This document shows, one piece after another, positions 25,001 through 34,500 of a DNA stretch of 64,000 nucleotides (positions are counted from its first letter, which is position 1; each line of letters opens with the position of its first letter). Made by a program: the position numbers and the translations under genes. The stretch spans positions 5,663,815 to 5,727,814 of the forward strand of contig CAIIXF020000003.1 in NCBI GenBank assembly GCA_903813345.2. Direction: 5' to 3'. The notes beneath the pieces were generated by a model. The model ran no database searches, was not told where the DNA came from, and worked only from the letters and a program-made list of their open reading frames with translations. The stretch comes from Owenia fusiformis (Eukaryota > Annelida > Polychaeta > Sabellida > Oweniidae).

Positions 25001-28000
25001 AAATAAAATAGAAATGAATTTTTTCATTTTCTCGATGTTGATTAGTGAATATTTTATTTTTTAGAAACCGTTGTGTTTGCCTATTTAGGAATGGCAATAT
25101 TTAGTTTCAAACACTTGGTGAAGCCTGCCCTAGTCATATGGAGTATAGTAAGTACATTCTTTTGACATTGAAGTGGAATGTTCAAACAAAAAATATATGA
25201 TATGATATAAATTTTGGCTCGTTTATTATGTCATCACAAGTGGAGAGATATTGTTATGGTCTCCAACTTTTTGTGGATGGTGTTCAACGGTTGGTCTTTC
25301 TTGGCTTTCGGCAGTTGCTGTTCGGTGTTTGTAACATATGGCAGGTGGTGACATTTTGTATGTTAATGCCTTGTTCTATGCTTGTCATAATTATACCGAT
25401 AAAGAAATAATACTAGATTCTAAAATACACAAAATTTTATTTCCAGGTGTTAATCTTGATAGCCAGAGGGTTGAACATATTCCCACTCTCATTTATAATG
25501 AACTACTTCAGAGAGCACAAAATTACTAAGAAAATGCAGTTTATAATGTGGTTTAGTGGTAAGTAAAGACTAAAATCGACATTCCTCATGAAGGTCAGAT
25601 TGTAAATTTTAATATCAGTTTCAATTATTTTTGTTGGACCACATTATCTGCTGATGAAAGACATTACATTTTAAACAATCCTCACAGTGCAATAGACTAA
25701 ATGCGAGTAGAAATAATCTTAATTTACGTCATTGAATATTCAAAGTATTCAAAAATATTCAAATTCAGTCAAAGTGATGTCATATTTGAAATCTACATGT
25801 AAAAGTACATCTAGAAATATAGTTTCGAAAATTGTTTATCAACTTTGAACTTTATCATTTTTTTGAAAATGTGACTTCTAGTTCAGGTTGATTCCCCATA
25901 GACACCATGTTACAAAATCATAAAAAGTGAAATATCTTTTATTGTATTGGACATATAACATTTTATTTTACAGGACACATTTTAATTTGCATAACTATTA
26001 GATACATAAAGGTTATATGGAAATTGAACTACTAAAACAGATGAAATTTAAGTTAAAGCAAACTTTCTACTATACCCGCCATGTTATCTGTCCCGAACGA
26101 GCCTCCTGGTGGTGAAACTGGTAACTAACTACTCGCATCTGCGTTATTTCGTCTCATTTAACAAATTTTATACAATTCTTTCAAATTATGATGACTGCAC
26201 ATAAATATCAAACCTGTTTGAATATTATTTCAGGTTTACGAGGTGCTATAGCGTTTGCCCTCTCCATTCATTTAGACGTTGATAAGGAAACAAAACAGGT
26301 GCTAATCTCCACCACTCTTATCATTGTCCTGTTCACTGTGCTATTCCTTGGGGGATCCACCATGCCTCTAATGAAGGTGAGTCAAATCCAGTCTGTGTGG
26401 CCTGCATGTTTCTCAGAAATATATTCTCAAAATTATTGCAATTGTTTTTTATCATATACAATGTAACTAAAACTCTGAATTGGCTTCTAGAAAATATAAC
26501 TTAAAATATTTCTAACAGGATCCATATGAGTTGAAATTCTCTTGTAAATTATGGAGGTTAAATGGACTTTTTCACAATCACGAATTTTGTTCTGTTTCTA
26601 GTTCACATTAATTGTCAATTGTGATTTTGGAACACAACAAAAGCTTTTACATTTTGTCAAATTGGAACTACAGTAAAACCTGTACATCTTAACACCTCTC
26701 ATCCAAACACCTCTCATCCAAACACCTCTCGTGTGAACACCTTTTCTCATTCCCAATTTTGTTATCTCCAAAAGACTAGAATATTAAGAAACCATTAAAA
26801 TATGAACACCTACTAATCCAACACTTTTGGCCTGTCCTGGTGGCGTTCAGATGATATAGGTTTTACTGTGATTCATATGAAGCACTCCTCTTGTCTTAAT
26901 CATTCACTTATCTGGATGTGTTCTAGTTGTTGAAGGCTGAAAAGAGAACCAAGAAGCGCAGGCCTGGTAAAGAGGTATCACTCAGTAAAACAAAAGAAAT
27001 GGTAAGTCCTAGAAAAGTTCTAGTCCTTTATGACAACCCACACTACACAAACATATGTCTGATCATTTTGATCAGTTGGTCAGCATGTTCAGAAATATTA
27101 CACGGAAATTTAAATTTAATTCAGAATTGACCATGAGGTCTGAAATCCATATGACAGCCCCTACTACATACAAATACATAGAATAGTGACATATTAAGAA
27201 TTTGTGGTAACAAATGACCAATTGATAATGTTAAAGCAATGACTTCCCTCTAGTGCAATATATAATGGGTTTTCCATGGTTCATTTTATAATGCATTATA
27301 CAAATAATGTTTCTTGTGTCATTGATTTGAAACATTGACTCTAACCTTACAGGGTGATGCCGTTGACTCAGAGCACTTGTCTGAACTTACTGAGGAAGAA
27401 TATGAAGTGAACTTTGTAAAGCCACACCTAAAAGGCTTTATGAAGATAGATGCTAAATACTTGATCCCCTTTTTAACAAGAAGGTTTACTCAACAGGTAC
27501 AGTACATTTGAAATACGTGTATATTCTACAGCACATTTGAAATACATGTATATTCTACAGTACATTTGAAATACATGTATATTCTACAGTACATTTTTAA
27601 TACATGTATATTCTACAGTACATTTGAAATACATGTATATTCTACAGTACATTTGAAATACATGTATATTCTACAGTACATTTGTAATACATGTATATTC
27701 TACAGTACATTCGAAATACATGTATATTCTACAGTACATTTTTAATACGTGTCTATTCTACAGTACATTTTTAATACATGTATATTCTACAGTACATTTT
27801 TAATACATGTATATTCTACAGTACATTAGTTCTGCATGTATATTTTACAGTACATTTGTTCCCCATGTATAGTTTACAGTACAGGTCTACATACTACAGT
27901 TGTACATTATTCAGAAAATGCTCTTAATGGAATTTCTTTATTTGCTTTTACGGATCTTAGAAAACATTTAATAAAAAACATATATTCAGTCAGTTGTATC

Positions 28001-28174
28001 TGAAGTATCAAAGTACTATATGTGTAAATATATAATGAATTTTAGGAGGTGCGTGAAGGCAAGAGGCAGATGAACAACCTCACTGACCAATGGTATCAGG
28101 AGGTGAGAGCCGCACCCTCAGAGAGCGAAGAAGAGGAAACTGAATTAATGGCGCTCAATCAAAACAATCGCTGA
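7030..28174 (+). CDS. SLC9A8: Na+/H+ exchanger 8-like (SLC9A8 / NHE8)
   Basis: Fifteen coding exons: 7030-7223, 13430-13563, 13727-13807, 14928-15070, 15318-15419, 22841-23019, 23333-23462, 23827-23932, 24209-24325, 25065-25147, 25447-25558, 26234-26376, 26927-27001, 27353-27496, 28046-28174. They give 623 aa; human NHE8 is about 580. The protein is a multi-pass antiporter exchanging Na+ (or K+) for H+, known in vertebrates from Golgi/endosomes and apical membranes. Family motifs seen: [20 protein letters not shown], the ion-site [15 protein letters not shown] (N269, D270), HIDLRK-like [28 protein letters not shown] (R463) and the [13 protein letters not shown] tail. The N-terminus carries a hydrophobic signal-like stretch ([16 protein letters not shown]) and Thr/Asn-rich glycosylation sites (NVT, NTT). 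Exon 1 is assigned by phase: it ends with two bases (AG) and exon 2 supplies T. The intron between exons 7 and 8 is AT-AC. Exons 2-15 are close to certain; exon 1 is likely. Confidence 0.93.
7712..8004. repeat. Foldback (near-perfect inverted repeat) in NHE8 intron 1
   Basis: The left arm starts GACATATAAGTGTTACC and the right arm ends GGTAACACTTATATGTC. The arms pair nearly to the centre near 7840, leaving a loop of about 15 nt. The right arm carries an insertion of about 35 bp. Arms include TTTACTACCATTTGGAAGG and its complement. No protein is encoded. It is probably a palindromic non-autonomous element or an inverted duplication. Confidence 0.85.
8770..10075 (-). pseudogene. 5'-truncated LINE fragment (reverse transcriptase C-terminal part)
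   Basis: Minus strand. Translation of 10070-9162 gives the C-terminal reverse-transcriptase region of a non-LTR retrotransposon: an active-site YADDTN box, then the thumb-like stretch [17 protein letters not shown] and the typical [14 protein letters not shown] segment. A single in-frame TAA at 9543-9545 splits it. The 5' part (endonuclease, fingers) is missing. The 3' end near 8770-8800 is a short (TTGAAAT)-type tail. It looks like a CR1/L2/Jockey-group element, clade uncertain. It is inserted antisense in NHE8 intron 1 and is dead. Confidence 0.85.
10076..11730. other. AT-rich intronic sequence, nothing recognised
   Basis: Remainder of NHE8 intron 1 between the LINE fragment and the tandem-repeat element. 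Only short chance reading frames are visible, with no splice-framed exon, RNA gene or repeat family that I can name. Confidence 0.6.
11731..13420. mobile_element. Non-autonomous element with internal ~140-bp tandem repeats
   Basis: It begins with a short palindrome at 11735-11755 (stem GTCACCAC/GTGGTGAC), followed by ATATTGTTATGGTCTCC and a GC-rich (GGCGTCCGGCGGTT) tract. About ten degenerate tandem units of 130-170 bp follow, each with TTCAAATCTGACTTTAGA, a run of TTGACCTTCAATGACCTT and AACTTGCTTCAAATTGACT. It ends GGTGGTGACATTTTGTCATG then TTAATGCCTTGTT. A short copy without the repeats lies at 25217-25395. The layout resembles non-autonomous Helentron or oyster 'pearl'-type elements; this classification is inference. 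Confidence 0.75.
13827..14580. mobile_element. Repeat element in NHE8 intron 3 with CCCAACGAAC / GTTCGTTGGG ends
   Basis: Bounded by CCCAACGAACGAAG on the left and GTGTTCGTTGGG on the right. It starts with a CGTCCATCCGTCAGTCC simple-repeat tract and contains two degenerate ~130-bp units (AAAATTCAAAATGGC-type and TATTATACTCAAATGAAGG-type). No coding capacity. It has the same overall design as the elements at 11731 and 32832 (terminal short palindromic motif, GTCCGTCC tract, internal repeats), though the sequence differs. Confidence 0.6.
15420..16701. other. Intron 5 of NHE8, 5' part, nothing recognised
   Basis: AT-rich non-coding sequence between exon 5 and the LTR retrotransposon. It ends in an (AT)n run into which the retrotransposon inserted. 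Confidence 0.6.
16702..18461 (+). repeat. 5' LTR
   Basis: This 1760-bp LTR is nearly identical to the 3' LTR over most of its length. It contains a poly-C run (near 17357), a tandem ATCCCGTATCAG motif (about 17620-17706) and a long palindrome (about 17891-18069) with arms built around GGAATATGGATTTATTCC and AAATATGATATTGGCC. Near its end it carries a tandem duplication of about 80 bp (two AGCTT(T/C)…CATCATGAAGAT blocks, 18108-18262) that the 3' LTR lacks. Confidence 0.92.
18462..18480 (+). promoter_or_regulatory. Primer-binding-site-like sequence
   Basis: TTGGTGCGTCCGGGCCGG follows the 5' LTR immediately. It starts with the TGG complementary to a tRNA CCA end after one base, as expected for a minus-strand primer site. 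I did not identify the tRNA. Confidence 0.6.
18862..19827 (+). CDS. Retrotransposon Gag polyprotein
   Basis: Intact 321-aa reading frame. Residues 1-35 look like a coiled coil ([20 protein letters not shown]...). Residues about 43-200 resemble the Ty3/gypsy-type capsid region ([52 protein letters not shown]). One CCHC zinc knuckle, [14 protein letters not shown] (C-X2-C-X4-H-X4-C), sits at 285-298. The frame is uninterrupted, consistent with a recently active element supplying particles or packaging function. A further open stretch in the -1 frame runs from about 19828 to 20123 without a recognisable enzyme domain and may be the joined residue of a deleted pol. Confidence 0.88.
   Translation: MDLERIIKSKDFEIARLVLENAELVNKLSDAKRRIFKNQSVRPVDRYDGSGDWLDYKTHFMVVSKANGWSYDEMALELSCAVKGDALSVLTDMPGNEREDFESIVHHLEQRFDPASQGDTFLNLLEARRKNPNETLSQLVQDIKRLSNRAYSKWPYELRMDIALNQFYNALEDTDMRKYIKNRNPHDIDEAVGVGLEYESDYGSGDYQKGLESMQPQEDPVIDTQMGQRVQEFKELKHTFCQAMEHLASYTDERHLPKFDPIPTQSNLAAFAYDYPKPHNHRIKCFNCTRYGHVIAECPKPIIGGSSPRNLNQNWRSGNEQ
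20240..20256 (+). promoter_or_regulatory. Polypurine tract
   Basis: AAGGGGGGAGCAG abuts the 3' LTR start and is the expected plus-strand primer of an LTR retrotransposon. Confidence 0.75.
20257..22047 (+). repeat. 3' LTR
   Basis: This 1791-bp LTR matches the 5' LTR almost base for base until about 21765. There the ~80-bp duplicated block of the 5' LTR is replaced by unrelated sequence (GCTTTATTTAGAATGACGCA to about 21830). The ends then match again. The poly-C run is shorter than in the 5' LTR. Confidence 0.92.
22184..22325. repeat. Long palindrome next to the LTR element
   Basis: A near-perfect hairpin: left arm GGTTCAGGATATTGGGATTA and GGCCAATATAATATATCT, right arm the complement (AGATATATTATATTGGCC, TAATCCCAATATCCTGAACC), loop around CCGAGGGCCGTAGGTCCC. 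It shares the CCGAGG..GGCCAATAT vocabulary with the palindrome inside the LTRs and with a remnant near 48945-49030. Confidence 0.85.
22588..22812. repeat. Degenerate tandem repeat before NHE8 exon 6
   Basis: Five imperfect copies of a unit of about 50-60 bp containing GTCCATAGAATGGCATATTTT, ending some 30 bp before the exon 6 acceptor. Non-coding. Confidence 0.75.
23463..23826 (+). other. U12-type AT-AC intron (NHE8 intron 7)
   Basis: The 5' end reads ATATCCTTT, exactly the minor-spliceosome consensus. The 3' end reads AC, and TTCCTTTAC at 23809-23817, close to the U12 branch-site consensus TTCCTTRAC, lies 10 nt upstream. Splicing joins ...GLISAI to [11 protein letters not shown] in phase 0, matching the continuous NHE8 family sequence. 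No GT-AG alternative restores this alignment. Confidence 0.9.
24307..24840 (+). repeat. 32-bp minisatellite built from an exon-intron junction
   Basis: The unit ACCATAGCTTTTATATGYGG plus TAAGTCAAATGT (32 bp) starts inside NHE8 exon 9 (last 19 bases, 24307-24325) and runs across the donor. Nine copies keep an intact G|GTAAGT at 24326, 24358, 24390, 24422, 24454, 24486, 24518, 24550 and 24582. The tenth (CTAAGT) and eleventh (AGTAAG) are mutated, and weaker copies trail to about 24840. Confidence 0.95.
25217..25395. mobile_element. Short copy of the 11731-type element
   Basis: It begins TTATGTCATCACAAGTGG..ATATTGTTATGGTCTCC and ends GGTGGTGACATTTTGTATGT then TAATGCCTTGTTC, matching both ends of the 11731-13420 element but lacking its internal tandem repeats. 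It lies in NHE8 intron 10. Confidence 0.75.
26671..26868. mobile_element. Small terminal-inverted-repeat element (MITE)
   Basis: 198 bp with ends CAGTAAAACCTGTA and TATAGGTTTTACTG. The interior has repeated AACACCTCTCATCCA units. Non-coding. A related partial copy begins CAGTAAAACCTTTG near 56973. It lies in NHE8 intron 12. Confidence 0.75.
27497..27890 (+). repeat. 29-bp minisatellite starting at the NHE8 exon 14 donor
   Basis: About 13 copies of a 29-bp unit, TACATTTGAAATACATGTAT plus ATTCTACAG, start directly after the donor (CAACAG|GTACAG). Each unit ends ATTCTACAG, resembling both the exon end (ACAG) and a short splice acceptor. Later copies decay (TTCTGC, TTCCCC variants). Confidence 0.93.
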
Positions 28175-29824
28175 ATGTTTTGAATCAAAACAATTGATGG
28201 ACATTATAAAGAATACTTGCAGTTTAAAGTATCATCTAAAGGAGTCATTCATTTCTGAGATAGATATGTTGCATGAGATTTATGTAGTATTCAGGTTTTA
28301 TATCAGACCGATTCTAAAACCATTGACATCTGTAATTGAACTAACAGATGCATGTTTTATAGCTACTGGACCACTGAATACTGATTATAGTGATTATGTT
28401 TAACTTTATTGAAACACCTACTATGATTAAGTGAAAAATTACTATAACTTGATAGTACTGCGACACTTTATAACATTTTATTTATTACTTTTTAGTATTA
28501 TGGAACTAACTAATATTGTTCAGGACTTTCTTTGTGTATATGTAAATTGATTAATGTAAAGGCATGGCGTAGTACTTTGCAAACGTACTACATGTACATC
28601 TGATCACTCTCCCATGACATTGATTAATAATATTTAATCATGAAAACCCAAGATTAATTAGTGAGGAAATGCATGAGTTATTGGCATCAATTAATATAAG
28701 GGATGTGTTAAATCTTAAATGTTGACACCATTTCCCTTGAATGATGGTGCCCTTACTTATATTTATTCATAGATGATCTGTCTTTGTGTGAACAGACCAC
28801 ATAAATTCCTTGACCTTGCATATTGATCTACTTATATTTTCCATTTTTATTAACCCTTGTATCCTTAACTTATATCCTTAACCCATGTGCTCAACGTGAA
28901 TTCATTCCTAACCTTTTGCACCCACCCCTATCTTGTTTTTTATAACTCTTACTGCCTTGAGTTATATCTTTGTTGAGATTATTAATTTATATGTTACCAT
29001 TCCAAATCATATTCATTACTAGCAACGAATCAAATATGTGAGAAGTGGTTGAGAGGTGCTTAGGAGATTCACAAGAGATTATTAAAGTGAATGCAATGTT
29101 ATTTTACATGATGCAGTTACTTAGATTTTACACTTCTATATTGAGATGTTGTATTTTGTATACTACTCTTGTGTGATTACTTAAGAAAAGGGATCATGTT
29201 ACAACATCAAAATGTTTCTGACTGAATATTGTTGATAGTTGAGAGGGTGGGGGTTACAGTTTTGCGAAGTGAAGGTGTTGAACAATATTTTGATTTGTCA
29301 TTTCTCGGAACCTGGGCACAACATATTGATTTTGATATGATCCCTCAATGAATCTCAATTAAAATGAAAAGATATTAGTATTACTTATTCCTGACATTTT
29401 TTAATTATTCAAAATTAGATAAGCTTGATTAACTTCACTCTGTTACTTAAGGGCTATATATGAAAATATAAATAAGATGATAAGGGATGATATACTGGAA
29501 TAAGTGAAGTCAGAGTGGTAGTATTATTTGTAATAATTGTCCCCTTCATACGGAGTCTTACTTAACCCTTTGACGGTTAGGGGGTATTTTATCACTTTTT
29601 TCATGCAAGGGGGAGAGGCAGATCTACCCCCCCCTAACTGTTGGTGTAATTCTCTATTGTCTTACCTTTTAAGGATAAAATAGTTAATCAGGACCATTTT
29701 GCACTGGGGACAATAATTCCTTCTACACTGTAGTTAGCATTGCAAGTATTGCTTGGCCCTGATGATAATAATCCCCTATTGTATTGCAATGTACTGTATT
29801 GCCCTTGAAATGTAAATGTACTTA
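28175..29824 (+). other. NHE8 3' UTR / downstream sequence
   Basis: Follows the NHE8 stop codon (28172-28174). AT-rich with no further reading frame of note. The transcript end is not clear; AATAAA motifs at 30804-30809 and about 30856 could serve as poly(A) signals if the UTR is long and includes the MITE. Confidence 0.45.
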
Positions 29825-30587
29825 CACTCCCCTCCATAAGTTTGGCAACCTTATCTCCCCCTTTGAACTACGTGTTAAAGCCTCTTTACGTTTGAATTTT
29901 TATTCACTTAAGCTGCAATGAAATAACTTATAATATTGATGGAAACGTAACTTGACTTTATTTCCAATACCTCCAAATTTTCCCAATTTTTTTCCTCAAT
30001 TACAAAAGGTCGAAAATTTATGATAGATTTGATGAATCTATTCAGTAAAATAATCAGCAAAAAATGTTTTTATTTAGAAAATTGAATTGTCTAACTTTTT
30101 GGACACTTAGTGTTTAGTTTACTTAATGAATACTAAAGTTACAGAGCTTCAAAGTCATTTTTGAAAATCATTTTCCGCCTCCTGTGTTATTTCAATGGGA
30201 GAGGTGTTTTGAAAAACAATTTTGACTTTAAAGACATATAACTTTGTTGAACCTGAAGAAACGTATCAATTTTTTGTTAAATAAAGTTAGCAAATTCAAT
30301 TGTCTACCTAACTTGTATTTTTTGCAAGGATTCGAATGAATGGATATTCTATCATATGACTTGCGGCAAACCTACCATTTCCCATTGGTTAACATGGGAA
30401 TGTCGATTTTAAAAAATTCATCAAATTTATCATCAATTTTCGACCTATTGTAATTGAAGAAAAAATTGAGAAAATTTGGAGGTATTGGAAATAAAGTCAA
30501 ATTAAGTTTCAATCAATATTGTAAGTATTTTCATCGCAGATTAAGTAAATGGGGGATTTAAGGTTGACAAACTTATGGAGGGGAGTG
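29825..30587. mobile_element. Tc1/mariner-type MITE with long inverted repeats
   Basis: 763 bp flanked by TA on both sides (29823-29824, 30588-30589). The ends are CACTCCCCTCCATAAGTTTG and its complement CAAACTTATGGAGGGGAGTG. The arms stay complementary for about 200 bp (for instance TTTATTTCCAATACCTCCAA and TTGGAGGTATTGGAAATAAA). No transposase. A CACTCCCCTCC end plus TA duplication is typical of Tc1/mariner-related elements. Confidence 0.9.
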
Positions 30588-30589
30588 TA

Positions 30590-31317
30590 TATTAAATGGA
30601 GTACAACAAAGTTGTATAGTTTGAATGATGTCACTAAATCTGCGATGAAGTGCGATTATTCTTAAGAGTGATGTTAACAGTATACAGGTTTTATGTATTG
30701 GGAATATAATATTGTCCCAAAAGTAAGATGGTAATTATTTTATTTATGTACATACTAATTTTATGTGGGCTCAATATAATATGCAGAATGTTTGTGCAAA
30801 TTCAATAAATGTTGCTAAAGACAACTTTGTCTGACTTCATTGTGTGATAAAATACAATAAACTTAAGTCTAAATATTAAGATTTTGTTAATGTTTAATTT
30901 TGATTTGAAGAAAATGCTTATCTTGTTTCTCACAAGTATAATTATCATGTTGACTGCTAATAATAAAAAAAGGTTACAAGACCTGGGTTGGAACATTTGG
31001 AATACATGGCTATACAAAACCTTTTGTTACAAAATTTCTTCAAATGTTTTATTCCATTGTTCACAAAAGAACCAAGCCGTTATTGGGATTACTTTTCCTC
31101 AAATGATTATTTCGATTTAGATTATTTTATTAACAATTTTCCCGTGTTTTAAGTCCATCCACCTACTTAGTACTTATACATGCATTCCTGCTGTATGGAA
31201 GTATTTGAAACTAGATAGTATAATCAAAAACCTCGACCAGATTTGTCCAAATGTACCATCCACTAATAGTAGTATTGATATATTTTACAGATAATGTCAT
31301 AGACGTTATCATTTAAC
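30590..31317. other. Intergenic sequence between NHE8 and MATE genes
   Basis: AT-rich with candidate poly(A) signals AATAAA at 30804-30809 and near 30856. No gene recognised. Confidence 0.5.
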
Positions 31318-31527
31318 CACAATTCAAGACAATTGACTATCCGCCATCTTGAATATTTAAAAGATGCACTCCACTTGTCAGTTTTTACTTCATGAAGATC
31401 TACAAGGTACAAGGGAGGTCACGAAGTGACCGACATAATTTCTCACAATTTGGGATCTAAAATCGTCTGCAGCGCCCAGTGAATCTCGATTTCGTACCAG
31501 GAAAACACCCATTGATTAACAGACGAC
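31318..31527 (+). promoter_or_regulatory. Presumed promoter and 5' UTR of the MATE gene
   Basis: Region upstream of the start codon at 31528. It contains the inverted repeat AGGTCACGAAGTGACC (31416-31431): AGGTCA, five bases, TGACC, i.e. two nuclear-receptor half-sites in inverted order. No TATA box is obvious. The regulatory role is inference. Confidence 0.35.
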
Positions 31528-34500
31528 ATGTCGGCTGCGTCGCCCCCGACAACCTTGCAAGAAGTAAATCTGAAAGAGGATAAAGAAAAGGGGGTGGATA
31601 CTCCGCCAGTCAGTAAGTGAAAACCTTCCCACGAAAACATTATATGAATTGATTAATCTGATTCAATGGCTCCTATGGAAATATTAGGCCCAATGTTTCT
31701 TTCCGATTGAATTTAGAACCAGATACACGAGCGACATTTACAGACATTTTAACCAGTGTCAGTTTCCGTAATAAATATGAACTCTGATGAACAAAAACTT
31801 TAAATGAAGTAAGTCGACAGCAACGCCAGTTTCTCTTATTCCACTTTTAGGAATAATTCAAACTATGATTGTGACTTCTGAAATGAATTCAGTTACTATA
31901 TTGTATCCATCTTTTAATTGGTGATAATGTTTAATCGACTAATCTATTTAACCAAAGGAGGGCGGAAAGAATTGCTACAGATTTCGGACAGTCATATATT
32001 GGAGTTTGGCTATTTTCTGAGGATTAAAACAGGTGCATATGCTAGGTCAATGCAATACTTCTAGAAAAAGTACTCAGAGATGATAAAATAATTTCGACTT
32101 TGAGACAAGGAAGATCCAAACAACCCACCCACATGTTTTTTCTGAAACGTTCTAATTTTCAACCCCTTCCACCCCTGCTTTTTCAATTTTTGTTGCATCA
32201 ATATGTTGCATTTTGACACAAAAAGATGTCCATTAAGGGTGACCAAAATTAAGCTGAAAGCAATGGATCACAAGAGTTTTCTCTATGGGAAAATAACACT
32301 TTTTTTGTTTTCCACTTTTCCACTGTTATCTGAAAGGAATTACTTATCCTTTAAATGGGGTTAACTGTGTCTCAAATTGCAACATATTGATGCAACAAAA
32401 ATTGAAAAAGGAGGGGAGGAATGGGTTGAAAATCAGGATCATTTCAGAAAAAAGTGGGTGGGTTAATTGCACCTTCCCTATCCAAATTATCTTGTCATCT
32501 CTATGAGCATTTTTTCCTGTAGGTTAATGCATTGGCCTAACATATGCACCTTTTTAAATCCTCAGGAACACAGACAAAATTCAACTATGACTGTCTGAAA
32601 TCTGTTGCGATACTTTCCGTGCTCCTTTAGGATATATATATAATATTTGAGGATAATTCCCTTTCTTATCAGTTGATATAGCTTGTCAGAATGTCTGAAG
32701 CCTTGTAAATTAGGTTGACTTGCTGATTTTCAGGTCACCCTTCTCTTGAGCACAGATCGTATTGACACTAGTAAACTGACACTCATTTGCTGATTAAATA
32801 AGTCATTTGCTTAGTTTAGTGTAATGTTTTTTATCGTACCTAATAAAGGTACGATATTGTCGTCAGCTTGACGGGCGGGCGGGCGGGCGGGCGGCGTCTC
32901 ACTTTTCAGCTTGTCTACAGGTTTTCAGCCAAACCATTTGACAGATTCATCTGAAGTTTTCAGGAATGTTTCTACGTATCAAAGTTAAGAACTGATTAGT
33001 TTTTGGGCATTCTGGGTAAATTTTAAGGTGGCCATTTTGGATTTTCCGTCCTAAAATCTTCACTTTCAAGACTTGTCTACAGGTTTCCAGCCAAACCATT
33101 TGACGGATTCATCTGAAATTTTCAGGAATGTTTCTACGTATCAAAGTTAAGAACTGATAAGTTTTTGGGCATTCTGGGTAAATTTTAAGGTGGCCATTTT
33201 GGATTTTCCGTCCTAAAATCTTCACTTTCAAGACTTGTCTAGAGGTCTCCAGCCAAACCATTTGACGGATTCATCTGAAATTTTCAGGGATGTTTCTACG
33301 TATCAAAGCTAAGAACTGATTTGTTTTTGGGCATTCTGGGTAAAATTTAAGGTGGCCATTTTGGATTTTCCGTCCTAAAATCTTCACTTTCAAGACTTGT
33401 ATACAGGTTTCCAGCCAAACCATTTGATGGATTCATCTGAAATTTTCAGGGATGTTTCTACGTATCAAAGTTAAGATCTGATTACTTTTTGGGCATTTTG
33501 GGTAAATTTTAAGGTGGCCATTTTGGATTTTCCGTCCTAAATTCTTCACTGTCACACTGCTGTGTTTTAGGTACGATATTGTTCACGTCTGTGCCTTGTT
33601 ATTTATTTTTGGTATATTTACAAGATTCCAATGGATCGTTTAACCCACCGACACCGCATGTTTGGTGACATTATTTAGAGAAAAGCGCGTTCATTAGCCT
33701 TGCAACAGAGAAAACAACAATACCTCAATAACAGCGGCCCACATGTCATATGTATTAGGCCTGCATTAATGTCCTTTACGCCCACCTTCTTTTAGTTCCT
33801 GAACAAGAGAGAAGAGGGGATATTAGTACAGTAAAGGTATCGATACAAGAATATGAACGCACTAGGAATGTGGGAAACATTCTCAAAGTTTGCTATATAA
33901 AATGTATTTCTTCATATCCCATTGGTGGTTTATTCAATGATATCATATTATGGTCAAATTTCAGCGTCCTCCAGTCCACCACATGATCTCCCCAAACAAA
34001 GCAGCGAACCATGGACATTACGGCGAGTTGGTCGGGCCGTGAGGGGAATATTTCCATGGGGGTTTAAACAGGAGTTGAAAGAACTTTTCATTCTCGCATG
34101 GCCAGTGGTAAGTATAAATAAAGATACCAGAAGAAGTAATTCCGTGGCCAGTTTAGACTGGTATAATTGTAATGGAACGTATTTAAATCATATCGGTGAT
34201 ACACTGTATACTATCTACAAAAAACATGATGTCTTTAATCAATTCAGCCAGTTCTGCAATAATGCTCAATTCCTGTTTTAATTGCAGGTCCTCAGCCAGT
34301 TTTTCTCCTATTCCATCATCTTCGTCAGTTTGATTTTCTCTGGACGAGTATTGGGTAAAGCTCAGTTGGATGGAGTGGCCATCGGTGTAACAGTAAGTGC
34401 AATTCTGATACCTGTTGAGCAACTTTTCACCGCATGCTAGATCAGATTGCACAAATAATGCCATTATTTCGGTAAATATTATCAAACAACAGTTAACAGG

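Noticed and set aside
33922-33964. Upstream ATG as MATE start (MVVYSMISYYGQ..)
   Set aside because: An acceptor at 33963-33964 and a phase-matched first exon at 31528-31612 explain the N-terminus better, though an alternative promoter cannot be excluded.
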